Assembly (NCBI GenBank): GCA_029264955.1 | Contig: JARHYC010000013.1 | Location: forward strand, 1-39,957 | Length of the DNA: 39,957 nucleotides | Direction of reading: 5' to 3' | Source of the DNA: Faecalibacterium sp. | GTDB taxonomy: Bacteria > Bacillota > Clostridia > Oscillospirales > Ruminococcaceae | Notes under the pieces: generated by a model | Database searches by the model: none | The model's input: the letters and a program-made list of their open reading frames with translations, nothing else | Told to the model about the DNA's origin: nothing | Made by a program: the position numbers and the translations under genes | Shown here: positions 8,636 to 15,938 of the stretch, in pieces | How the letters are laid out: each line of letters starts with the position of its first letter | Position numbering within the stretch: the first letter of the stretch is position 1

Positions 8636-8806
8636 ATGTCTTTAAATAGCATCTTGGTCATTTTGGCAATGATTGGCTTGTTTATCTTGGCAATCATCTG
8701 GATTTCCAAGCAGGGAGGCTGGCAGAGCGGCGGATGCAATGGCAACTGTGGTAGTTGCATGAGTGGTTGCTCCAGCCATCCGAAACAGGATAAGCCGGAA
8801 GAATAA
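8636..8806 (+). CDS. FeoB-associated-type Cys-rich membrane peptide
   Basis: This 56-residue peptide has one N-terminal transmembrane helix (about residues 6-23) and a short tail rich in Gly and Cys (SGGCNGNCGSCMSGC), with cysteines C34, C38, C41 and C45. That architecture is typical of the small proteins annotated as FeoB-associated Cys-rich membrane proteins, which usually sit next to the ferrous iron transporter and may bind iron or sense redox state. No feoA or feoB is in this window. GAGGAAG precedes the start. It has its own promoter and terminator, so it is a separate transcription unit. The gene is very likely real; the iron link rests on family resemblance. Confidence 0.8.
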   Translation: MSLNSILVILAMIGLFILAIIWISKQGGWQSGGCNGNCGSCMSGCSSHPKQDKPEE

Positions 8807-8827
8807 TTTCCCGCGATTGGAATAGAA

Positions 8828-8862
8828 AGCTCCACAGCGATACATTGCCGTGGAGCTTTTTT
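8828..8862 (+). terminator. terminator after the Cys-rich peptide gene
   Basis: AGCTCCAC (8828-8835) pairs with GTGGAGCT (8850-8857) and is followed by six T. It isolates the small gene from the GNAT gene that starts at 8891. Confidence 0.85.
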
Positions 8863-8890
8863 CAGAAAACAAACAGAAAGGTATCCTTCT

Positions 8891-9373
8891 ATGCACATTC
8901 GAACTGCTATTCCCGCCGATTTGTCTACCCTGCTGGATATTTACGAAACCGCGCGCCAGTTCATGGTCGAAAATGGAAATCCTACCCAATGGCCTGCCGG
9001 TTTCATCAATGCAACTGCTTTGTCCGAGGATATTGTGCAGCGTACGCTGTACGTCTGCGAGGACGAAAACGGCATTCAGGGCGTTTTCATGTTTGCCGAC
9101 GGGCCGGATCCCACCTATGCAGTAATTGAAAATGGCAGTTGGCCGTCTGACGCGCCCTATTCTGTCATTCATCGTGTTGCCTCCGCCGGGTATGTAAAGG
9201 GTCTGCTGGCGCAGATGATTGCTTGGGCTTCGGAGCGTGCAGAGGTGCTGCGCATTGATACCCACGCTGACAACTATCCCATGCAGCATCTTTTGGCAAA
9301 GCTTGGCTTCACCCGCTGCGGCACCATCTTTGCAGAGGATGGTACGCCCCGCATTGCCTATCAAAAAGGCTAA
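8891..9373 (+). CDS. GNAT-family N-acetyltransferase
   Basis: GNAT enzymes transfer acetyl from acetyl-CoA to an amine on a small molecule or protein. The 160-residue product starts MHIRTAIPADLSTLLDIYE, the usual first strand and helix. The acetyl-CoA region is around residues 95-115 (VASAGYVKGLLAQMIAWA), where the usual Q/R-x-x-G-x-G/A loop is altered. The C-terminal LLAKLGFTRCGTIF is the usual last motif. The start at 8891 has AGAAAGG upstream. The acceptor cannot be predicted. No clear promoter was seen in the 28 bases after the upstream terminator, so weak read-through or an unrecognised promoter must serve it. Confidence 0.88.
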   Translation: MHIRTAIPADLSTLLDIYETARQFMVENGNPTQWPAGFINATALSEDIVQRTLYVCEDENGIQGVFMFADGPDPTYAVIENGSWPSDAPYSVIHRVASAGYVKGLLAQMIAWASERAEVLRIDTHADNYPMQHLLAKLGFTRCGTIFAEDGTPRIAYQKG

Positions 9374-9407
9374 GCGCGAAAATCACTGCATTCCCATTTA
9401 TATATAA

Positions 9408-9451
9408 TAAAAGCCGAGCTGATGGAGAAAAGCCATCAGCTCGGCTTTTAT
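9408..9451. terminator. bidirectional terminator between GNAT and the ECF operon
   Basis: AAAAGCCGAGCTGATGG and CCATCAGCTCGGCTTTT form a 17-bp stem with a short loop, T-rich on both strands. It ends the GNAT transcript and the minus-strand sigma operon. Confidence 0.93.
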
Positions 9452-9467
9452 TTATTGTATCTGGTTT

Positions 9468-10421
9468 TTAACCCAATTCAGAAGAACCGTCCCGCATTTC
9501 ATCCATGGCAGACTGGTAACCCAGCTGTTTTCCTTCCTCAAAGGCTTGTTTCAATGCCTCTGCATCCACCAACAAACCGCTTTCCTTCATTTCGTTATAG
9601 CGTTCTTCGCTTTTGGAGGTATACGACATATCCTGATCTAAGAAAATCTTTCTATGATCTACTAGCTTTACCAGCTGTTCTGCCGTTGCATCTGCCAAAG
9701 CGTAAGCACTATTTGTGCTAAACTCATACTCATCCTGCGTACCATTTGAATAGATGCACGCATACGAAACATCTTCCTTTGCCAATACTTGCAAAACATC
9801 TGCTGCAGCCACACTAAACTGCTCTTTACTCTCAAAATTATCTGGCAAGTGTACCCTAGCATTCCACTCGATATCACTTTCCTGCCCATAATAACTTGTG
9901 TTTGCGTAGACCACTACCTCTTTTATAGAAGTGGGATCAATCTGTGCATAAATCTCTCGCTCTTTTTGAGATTCCTCTTTCTCCACTGCTGCGTGCACCT
10001 CAGGATCAAAGACTTTCCAAACTTCGGGCAGCAGGGCGAAACATACCGAACCGCCAATTAGGAACAGGCACAAAATCACCATACCGAAGCCAACCTTGAC
10101 CTGACGATCCCCATGCCGAATGGAAGATACCAGAATCTCCAGACCCAGTGCGACCAAAATCAGCGGCGCAAATTTAGCCAGCTTGGTCAAGTCTAGGCCA
10201 GGCATAAGCAACCCTGCCGTAATCAACACACCCACTATAATCAAAGCAATGCCCAATGTAATGCGTCCTGCATATTGGATTTTTCGTTCCTTCACGGGTG
10301 ACGTTTTTTTTGCAGGCGTTTCCACCGTAGGCCGCTGGTCGTTTGCTGTATATTCACTTACATCACAATCCTGCATGACTGCGGATGCCATCTGTTCCAA
10401 ATCCTTATCGTTCTGTTCCAT
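9468..10421 (-). CDS. membrane protein with LiaI/LiaF-like transmembrane region, last gene of the ECF operon
   Basis: The 317-residue protein has a cytoplasmic-looking polar N-terminus of about 50 residues, three transmembrane segments (about 53-74, 84-101 and 110-131) and then about 185 soluble residues. The first two segments (ITLGIALIIVGVLI and FAPLILVALGLEILV) resemble the paired helices of LiaI/LiaF-like envelope-stress proteins. The C-terminal part has no family I recognise; it is acidic and has several Tyr and Ser. The start at 10421 overlaps the previous gene by 17 bases and has GGGAGAAG upstream, so it is translationally coupled. A role in sensing or relaying envelope stress to the sigma/anti-sigma pair is inferred from position. 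Confidence 0.82.
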   Translation of the reverse strand: MEQNDKDLEQMASAVMQDCDVSEYTANDQRPTVETPAKKTSPVKERKIQYAGRITLGIALIIVGVLITAGLLMPGLDLTKLAKFAPLILVALGLEILVSSIRHGDRQVKVGFGMVILCLFLIGGSVCFALLPEVWKVFDPEVHAAVEKEESQKEREIYAQIDPTSIKEVVVYANTSYYGQESDIEWNARVHLPDNFESKEQFSVAAADVLQVLAKEDVSYACIYSNGTQDEYEFSTNSAYALADATAEQLVKLVDHRKIFLDQDMSYTSKSEERYNEMKESGLLVDAEALKQAFEEGKQLGYQSAMDEMRDGSSELG

Positions 10422-10968
10422 CGTGATCTTCTCCCTTATATTCCACAAACTCGTCTTCCTTCTTACCGCCGCGCACCAGCCACAAACCAACTGCGACAAA
10501 TACTATGCCAATCGCCAGACCAGGGACGGAATAAATGATATTTCTGATTGCGTCATGCAGTGGGTTTTCATATCCAATCAATGAGACCAGGCTGTACAGA
10601 ATCGGTTCAACAAAAGACTTATACAGACCGCATCCACCCAACAGGACAAAGCCCCAGCCAATCAGCTGATTCTTTTCCGTAAGCAGCTTTTTGAAATCGT
10701 CGTCCATCAAGTTCAGATGGACCAGGTAGTCATCCTCCGGCTCGATTCCATCCAGAATCATACCGCGCAGATTCAGCGAATCAAAGAAACTATACATATA
10801 TGCCACTGCTGCCAGAGCGGTAAGCACCGGCATAAAAGCCGCACCTACCATAATCGGAATCACGAAAAGCAATACCAGCGACAAACCGCGTTTCATATAA
10901 CCCTGGTACATTTGACCTGCACCGGGAATGAGAGAAAAGAATAAAGTCCAAAGTTTATTCCGTTTCAT
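10405..10968 (-). CDS. four-helix membrane protein with SLIPGAGQMYQGY motif, third gene of the ECF operon
   Basis: The 187-residue protein begins with the motif FSLIPGAGQMYQGYMKRGLS, seen in TM2-domain-like small membrane proteins. Transmembrane segments are at about 28-45, 46-62, 103-118 and 143-166. A polar loop (residues 63-102) separates the two pairs, and the tail is acidic. Its ATG overlaps the stop of the anti-sigma gene by four bases (ATGA), so it is co-translated with it. No enzymatic motif is visible. Its role is unknown; a signal-input or scaffold partner of the anti-sigma factor is a reasonable guess. Confidence 0.82.
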   Translation of the reverse strand: MKRNKLWTLFFSLIPGAGQMYQGYMKRGLSLVLLFVIPIMVGAAFMPVLTALAAVAYMYSFFDSLNLRGMILDGIEPEDDYLVHLNLMDDDFKKLLTEKNQLIGWGFVLLGGCGLYKSFVEPILYSLVSLIGYENPLHDAIRNIIYSVPGLAIGIVFVAVGLWLVRGGKKEDEFVEYKGEDHDGTER

Positions 10969-11519
10969 AATGATTGATCCTCCAATGTTTCATGATTTGT
11001 TTGGGTCTTATCGATACGTTTTTGTGCCGGGGCACGAAATGCGGGAGCTGCTGCATCCTGTACACGCATAGACCAGTCATCTACCGCTTTGCGAATCATA
11101 TCGCTCAGGCTGTTGCGCTCTGCAACGGGTTCCATCTCCTGCATCGCAATATTCTGCTGGTGATGTTGCTGCAACATTGTTTCCGGGCTTTCAACAAATG
11201 CTTTGCCTACCATATGAAAAGTACCGGTATACCACAGAACACTTCCAATTGCTACCGCAGCTGCTGCCGTAGCATAGCGACGCACTGCAGTATTGACCTG
11301 CCGCTTGTGCACTTGACGCATTACCGGCAACGTTTGGTGTGTTTCCGGTTCTTCCAGTACATCTGCCGTCAAGAGTGCTGTATAGCGATCCAGACAGCAA
11401 TCGCAAAAACTAAGATGCTCGCCTACTTCCAGCCGAGCCAGTTCGTCCAAGCTCCCATCCACAAGCCCTTGCAAAGCTTCATCGGTCAAATGTCCATCCG
11501 AAAAAAATAATTCTTTCAT
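10965..11519 (-). CDS. zinc-finger anti-sigma factor with one membrane helix
   Basis: The 184-residue protein has the ZAS anti-sigma signature H-x3-C-x2-C (H35, C39, C42 in GEHLSFCDCC) and one transmembrane segment at about 82-103. Its extracytoplasmic tail of about 80 residues is rich in Gln, Met and His near residues 115-130. Such proteins hold their ECF sigma factor at the membrane until a signal triggers release. Its ATG overlaps the stop of the upstream sigma gene by four bases, the classic sigma/anti-sigma pairing. The 4-base overlap with the next gene continues the chain. Confident in class; the signal is unknown. Confidence 0.9.
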   Translation of the reverse strand: MKELFFSDGHLTDEALQGLVDGSLDELARLEVGEHLSFCDCCLDRYTALLTADVLEEPETHQTLPVMRQVHKRQVNTAVRRYATAAAAVAIGSVLWYTGTFHMVGKAFVESPETMLQQHHQQNIAMQEMEPVAERNSLSDMIRKAVDDWSMRVQDAAAPAFRAPAQKRIDKTQTNHETLEDQSL

Positions 11520-12040
11520 GGTACAGCGCTCCTTTCTTTAATTTTCTGCTGCAATAGCTTTCTTGCACGCATGAGCTGCGTATGTACGGTTTTTCGTGGT
11601 CTATGCAACGTTGCAGCGATTTCTTCCACGGTGCGATCCTGTAAGAAATACATTTGGGAAACCAACAAATATGGTTCTTTCAGTTGCTCTACCATTTCGC
11701 GAATCGCCGTGGCTTCATTTTCTGTTTCGAATAGTTCCTCCGGTCCCATCGGAGCAGCAGACCCCGGCAATGGCGTTTCTGGCATTCCCTCGTCGCCCGG
11801 TGTATCCACATGCCGATTCCATGCACTTCGCAAGTAATCTGTTGCCTTGTTTGCTGCAATACGTGCAAGCCATGGCTTGTATTTTTCCGGCGGGCAGGAA
11901 TCCATGTGTGTAAAGGCTGCCAAAAAGGTTTCCTGTGTAAGATCCTCAGCCAGTTGATGATCTCGCACCAGCTGAAAGCAGACGGTGTACACAAGCTTTT
12001 GGTATTGATCTACAATCTTTGCAAATTGAGTATTTGTCAC
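11516..12040 (-). CDS. ECF-type RNA polymerase sigma factor
   Basis: The 174-residue protein has region 2 at about residues 10-70 (QLAEDLTQETFLAAF, then WLARIAANKATDYLR) and region 4 at about 120-168 (EEIAATLHRPRKTVHTQLMRA). The two are joined by a linker rich in Pro, Gly and Glu. It has no region 1 or 3, as expected for the ECF group. The start is a GTG at 12040 with GAGGAGGG 10 bases upstream. It is the first large gene of an overlapping four-gene minus-strand operon and is followed by its zinc anti-sigma. ECF operons of this kind usually control their own promoter; a GAAACC and CGTTTT pair lies upstream on the minus strand but the fit is weak. Confidence 0.95.
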   Translation of the reverse strand: MTNTQFAKIVDQYQKLVYTVCFQLVRDHQLAEDLTQETFLAAFTHMDSCPPEKYKPWLARIAANKATDYLRSAWNRHVDTPGDEGMPETPLPGSAAPMGPEELFETENEATAIREMVEQLKEPYLLVSQMYFLQDRTVEEIAATLHRPRKTVHTQLMRARKLLQQKIKERSAVP

Positions 12041-12076
12041 ACCACTGCTTCCCTCCTCTCTGTGTCCTTCTGTACA

Positions 12077-12196
12077 TTAAAACGATTCTGCCAGTCTGGT
12101 TTCTTCAAGTATTTGAAATTTTTTATAAAGTAAAAATCCGCAAAATGAGGCAACAATCATACGCAAAATCAAAATATATACGCTTTCACGTTGCAT
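12077..12196 (-). CDS. possible 39-residue hydrophobic peptide ahead of the ECF operon
   Basis: A short frame starts at 12196 with GAGGAAAG five bases upstream and ends 36 bases before the sigma start. The product is a single hydrophobic helix (VYILILRMIVASFCGFLLY) followed by a charged tail (KKFQILEETRLAESF), like many small membrane peptides. It is in the same direction as the sigma gene and could be its leader gene. The frame is too short to prove by itself. Confidence 0.35.
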   Translation of the reverse strand: MQRESVYILILRMIVASFCGFLLYKKFQILEETRLAESF

Positions 12197-12257
12197 TTCA
12201 TCTTTCCTCTTTCTCTTACAGAAATCAATTCTACAAAGCGCAGCATATATTGTCGTA

Positions 12258-12286
12258 TTGCACATTATTATTAACTATGATAAAAT
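12258..12286 (+). promoter_or_regulatory. promoter for the zinc-ribbon membrane protein
   Basis: TTGCAC (12258-12263) and TAAAAT (12281-12286) are 17 bases apart, 39 bases upstream of the start codon. Confidence 0.6.
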
Positions 12287-12325
12287 ACATTTATTCAATT
12301 TGTCGCAAATGCAAGGAGGAATTCT

Positions 12326-13303
12326 ATGAATAACAAGGTTTTACAGAATTACAATGCACTGGCACAAAATTTAGGTTTGAAATTTGATGCCGAAGGTGGC
12401 GCAATCTACGGAAAGCGCGGAACCTATGATGTCACCATCTACGCACAAAATACAAGCTACCCGTATATGCTCACTGTAACAGTTTCTGCTCAGCGACAAG
12501 GCGGTCCGCTATCGAAAGACATCTGCAAAAATTTCAAGCGAGAAAACAAACCTGTTTCTGCTCTTGTACAGAACGGTTCGATTTTTACTATGTCTTTGAA
12601 AAACTATGTAAAGCAGGAGGTTCTGCTGGACAATCTCAATCAGGTACTGAATGCGTTCGTCAATTTCTTACGAACGGAAGGTTTCCAGAACTGCTGCCAA
12701 TCCTGCGGCTGCGAAAACACTTCTACCTGTTATGTTGCCGGCAGCTATATGCATTTGTGCCCGACTTGTTTCGCCAAGCTGCAAAACGATACTACCATGA
12801 CATATGCCCAGAAGAATAACCGTTCGGAAAATGTAATCGGCGGAATCGTAGGTGCGTTGCTTGGCTCTCTGTTGGGTGCAGCCTCGATCATAATTTTCAG
12901 CCAGCTGGGATACGTCGCTGTGGTAAGCGGTATTATCATGGCAATTTGCACACTGAAGGGCTACGAGCTGCTAGGCGGCAAGTTGACGAAAAAAGGCATT
13001 ATTATCAGCATTGTGATGATGCTCGTAATGACGCTTTTCGGGGACCGGCTGGACTGGGCAATCGTCATCGCACAACAAGCAGAAATTGATTTGCTGACCG
13101 CCTTCCGTATTTTCCCCGAACTGCTGCAAGAGGGAATTGTCGAGATGAGCGTTTATGTTGGCAATCTGGTTATCCAGTATCTGTTTGTTGTGCTGGGTGC
13201 TGTTCCGACTATTCTTAGCACGATAAAGAATCATAAGATTCAAAACCGTATCTACTGTCTGGACGGCGTTATGCACAACTCCACCAGTGAATCTTTTGAG
13301 TGA
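12326..13303 (+). CDS. unknown membrane protein with a central zinc ribbon
   Basis: The 325-residue protein has three parts. Residues 1-118 form a soluble domain of beta-strand character. Residues 119-150 carry two CxxC pairs (C124/C127 and C145/C148, 17 residues between) that look like a zinc ribbon. Residues 170-300 hold about four membrane segments (170-192, 195-212, 224-240 and 285-300). The start at 12326 has AAGGAGGA at a good distance. It is divergent from the ECF operon, about 130 bases from the small peptide frame, and has its own promoter and terminator. I do not recognise the family. A cytoplasmic sensor domain tied to the membrane is the simplest reading of the layout. Confidence 0.82.
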   Translation: MNNKVLQNYNALAQNLGLKFDAEGGAIYGKRGTYDVTIYAQNTSYPYMLTVTVSAQRQGGPLSKDICKNFKRENKPVSALVQNGSIFTMSLKNYVKQEVLLDNLNQVLNAFVNFLRTEGFQNCCQSCGCENTSTCYVAGSYMHLCPTCFAKLQNDTTMTYAQKNNRSENVIGGIVGALLGSLLGAASIIIFSQLGYVAVVSGIIMAICTLKGYELLGGKLTKKGIIISIVMMLVMTLFGDRLDWAIVIAQQAEIDLLTAFRIFPELLQEGIVEMSVYVGNLVIQYLFVVLGAVPTILSTIKNHKIQNRIYCLDGVMHNSTSESFE

Positions 13304-13356
13304 GTTCTAATAGTTCTCCACATATCCCTACAAATTTATGGCGGACATTCTTCCCC

Positions 13357-13382
13357 AAAAAAGGCGGAATGCCCGCCTTTTT
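13357..13382 (+). terminator. terminator after the zinc-ribbon membrane protein
   Basis: GGCGG (13363-13367) pairs with CCGCC (13373-13377), extended by A-T pairs on both sides, and is followed by a T-run. Confidence 0.82.
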
Positions 13383-13408
13383 GAATCCCTATCCTTTTAT
13401 TTTCCTGC

Positions 13409-13453
13409 AAAAGAAAGGGTGCAGCTTAGAAACTAGCTGCACCCTTTCTTTTT
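13409..13453. terminator. terminator of pheST
   Basis: AAAGAAAGGGTGCAGCT and AGCTGCACCCTTTCTTT form a 17-bp stem around a 9-base loop, with a T-run on either strand. It lies about 60 bases past the pheT stop and ends the minus-strand operon. Confidence 0.92.
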
Positions 13454-13514
13454 ATATAACAGAATCCTATGGAATGTTCATCCACTTCAGCCGTCAATTT
13501 TCTCCATGTAGAAA

Positions 13515-15923
13515 TCAGCGTAGTTCAATGTTCAGCTTGAACTTCAGATCCTTCAGGATCTTATCCATTGCACGCTCAACCTGCTCTGCCGCCAGCTCCT
13601 TACTTTCATCAGCCAGCATCAGAGAGAACGCCATACTCTTCTTGCCTTCGCCCAGGTTTGCGCCGCGGTAAATATCAAACAGTTTGATTTCCTTGACCAG
13701 TGCGCTAGCCTTATGGATAACCTGCTCAATTTCGCCACAGCTTACAGCTTCGTCGCAAACCAGCGCCAAGTCACGCTTGACCGGAGCAAAGGGGCTGATG
13801 GGCTTGCAGTGATAATCACGCTGGAACATACTAGACAGCAGCTTATAATCCAGCTCTGCCAGATAGATGTTCTGATTCGACTTCTGATCTTTTGCGATTT
13901 CCAGTTCGGCGTTGATTTCGTTTGCCAGCTTACCGAACACACCGATTTTCTGACCATTGCAGGAAACAGAAGCTGTCATGCCGGGGTGCAGGTAGCACAC
14001 CTGATCCCGCTCATAGGTGAAGGTTAGATTAAAGGCTGCCGCCATTGCTTCCAGAACGCCCTTCATGGTGAAGAAATCTTCTTCGCTTCCGTACATACCC
14101 AGGCACAGAACTGCACGCTCGTCCGGCTGCTCGGTCAGGGGCAGGCTGTGCGGGATATACACCTTAGACAGCTCAAACAGGCGCCCCTCCGCATTGCCCT
14201 TCTTCAGGTTCTCCACAATGATATTCAGCATGGAAGGAGCCATCATGGTGCGCATGATAGACAGATGCTCGCTGATGGGGTTCATAATGCGAATCGTCTG
14301 ACGTGCTGGAGAATCTGCGGGAACGTGCATCTTATCCAGATCTGCCACAGAGTAGAAAGCCATGGTAGATGCTTCATAGAAGCCCTGACCAGCCAGCAGA
14401 CGCTTCATCTTCATTTCCTGCTTTTGCGCCAAATTCAGGCCGCCATTCGTAACGGTTGCGTGCTTCAGGAAGGTCGGCTCGATGTGCTCATAGCCGTACT
14501 CGCGAATGATTTCCTCAGCCAGATCCGGGAAGTCTTCTACGTCATCACGGTAGCGAGGAACGCTGACAGTCCAGATGCCGTTGTTATCGGCCACTTCAAA
14601 ATCCAGCCGGGCCAGAATGTCCTTCATGGTTTCTTCCGGCACTTCGATTCCCAGCACACTGTTAATGCGAGCGGGTGTTGCAGTAACGGTCTTGCGCTCC
14701 AAAGAAGCACCGTTGGAGCAATCAAAGCTAGTGGGAGTAATATCACCGCAATCCAACTCCTGAATCAGGTGCAGCGCACGCTTCAGGCCCAACTCGGTGC
14801 TATACTGGTCCACACCCTTTTCGTAACGGAAGGAAGAGTCACTGTTCTGACCCAGTGCACGGCTGGTTTTACGAACGCTGTCGCGTGCAAAGGTAGCGCA
14901 CTCGAACAGCAGCTCGGTGGTGTCATCCTGAATACCACTGTGCAGACCACCCATGATACCTGCTAGAGCAACTGGCTTGTGGGTATCGCAGATAACCAGG
15001 TTATTCTCGTTCAGCTTGAACTCTTTCTCGTCCAGGGTAACGATTGTTTCGCCGGGCTTTGCGCGGCGCACACAAATGCTGCGGTCGTCCACATGGTTCA
15101 GGTCAAATGCGTGCATGGGCTGACCGATTTCCAACAGGGTGTGGTTGGTGATATCCACCACGTTATTGATACTGCGAAGACCCATCAGTGCCAGATGACG
15201 CTTCATCCAGCGAGGAGACTCACCGATGCGGATGTTGCGCACGAAGTGTGCCAGATAACGAGGGCACAGGTCGGGTGCTTCCACACGGACAGAAATTGAA
15301 TCGTCCGGCTCAGCGGTGCAGGTGTAATCGATTGCCGGCATCTTCAGGGGCTTGTTCAACAGGGCAGCAACCTCACGCGCCATGCCCAGAACAGACTGGC
15401 AATCCGGACGGTTTGCGGTAACATCAATGTCAAAGATGTAATCATTCAGACCCACTACGTCCTGGATGGGAGTGCCTGCTACCGTATCCTGAGGTAAATC
15501 CAACAGACCGTTTACCTCACTGCCGGGGTATAGGTCATCATTCAGTCCCAGCTCTACACCAGAGCACAGCATACCATTGGACTGCACCCCCTGCAGCTTG
15601 CGACCTTTGATTTTGATACCGCCGGGCAGGGTAGAGCCGTCCAAAGCAGCAGGCGTGTGCATACCAACATACACATTGGATGCGCCAGTAGAAATCTGAA
15701 TGTCATGACCGTACTCGCCGCAATCCACCTTGCAGATATGCAGATGTGTACCCTCCTGCGGGACAGCCTCGGTCACAATGCCAACGACGACCTTATCCAT
15801 GCCGCCAGCCATATCGATCAGTTCTTCTACCTCGAAGCCGCAGGAGAACAAACGCTTCTCCAGCTCCTGTGCGGTAATGTCAATATCAACGTATTCTTTC
15901 AGCCAACTGAATGGTACTTTCAT
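13515..15923 (-). CDS. pheT: phenylalanyl-tRNA synthetase beta subunit
   Basis: The beta subunit of the alpha2-beta2 enzyme that charges tRNA-Phe. It has 802 residues, the normal length. It contains the N-terminal tRNA-binding (EMAP-like) domain to about residue 150, the B3/B4 editing domain (about 205-385), the B5 domain (about 405-475), and the C-terminal FDX-ACB anticodon-binding domain from about 710 (ISPFAPVKRDLALVCD). The start MKVPFSWLKEYVDI is the family consensus and has AGGGAGG upstream. It begins 15 bases after pheS. Transcription is governed by the T-box leader in front of pheS. Confidence 0.98.
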   Translation of the reverse strand: MKVPFSWLKEYVDIDITAQELEKRLFSCGFEVEELIDMAGGMDKVVVGIVTEAVPQEGTHLHICKVDCGEYGHDIQISTGASNVYVGMHTPAALDGSTLPGGIKIKGRKLQGVQSNGMLCSGVELGLNDDLYPGSEVNGLLDLPQDTVAGTPIQDVVGLNDYIFDIDVTANRPDCQSVLGMAREVAALLNKPLKMPAIDYTCTAEPDDSISVRVEAPDLCPRYLAHFVRNIRIGESPRWMKRHLALMGLRSINNVVDITNHTLLEIGQPMHAFDLNHVDDRSICVRRAKPGETIVTLDEKEFKLNENNLVICDTHKPVALAGIMGGLHSGIQDDTTELLFECATFARDSVRKTSRALGQNSDSSFRYEKGVDQYSTELGLKRALHLIQELDCGDITPTSFDCSNGASLERKTVTATPARINSVLGIEVPEETMKDILARLDFEVADNNGIWTVSVPRYRDDVEDFPDLAEEIIREYGYEHIEPTFLKHATVTNGGLNLAQKQEMKMKRLLAGQGFYEASTMAFYSVADLDKMHVPADSPARQTIRIMNPISEHLSIMRTMMAPSMLNIIVENLKKGNAEGRLFELSKVYIPHSLPLTEQPDERAVLCLGMYGSEEDFFTMKGVLEAMAAAFNLTFTYERDQVCYLHPGMTASVSCNGQKIGVFGKLANEINAELEIAKDQKSNQNIYLAELDYKLLSSMFQRDYHCKPISPFAPVKRDLALVCDEAVSCGEIEQVIHKASALVKEIKLFDIYRGANLGEGKKSMAFSLMLADESKELAAEQVERAMDKILKDLKFKLNIELR

Positions 15924-15938
15924 GTTCGTAAACCTCCC

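Noticed and set aside
14148-14966. 272-residue plus-strand frame inside pheT
   Set aside because: Antisense shadow; pheT domains are complete on the other strand.
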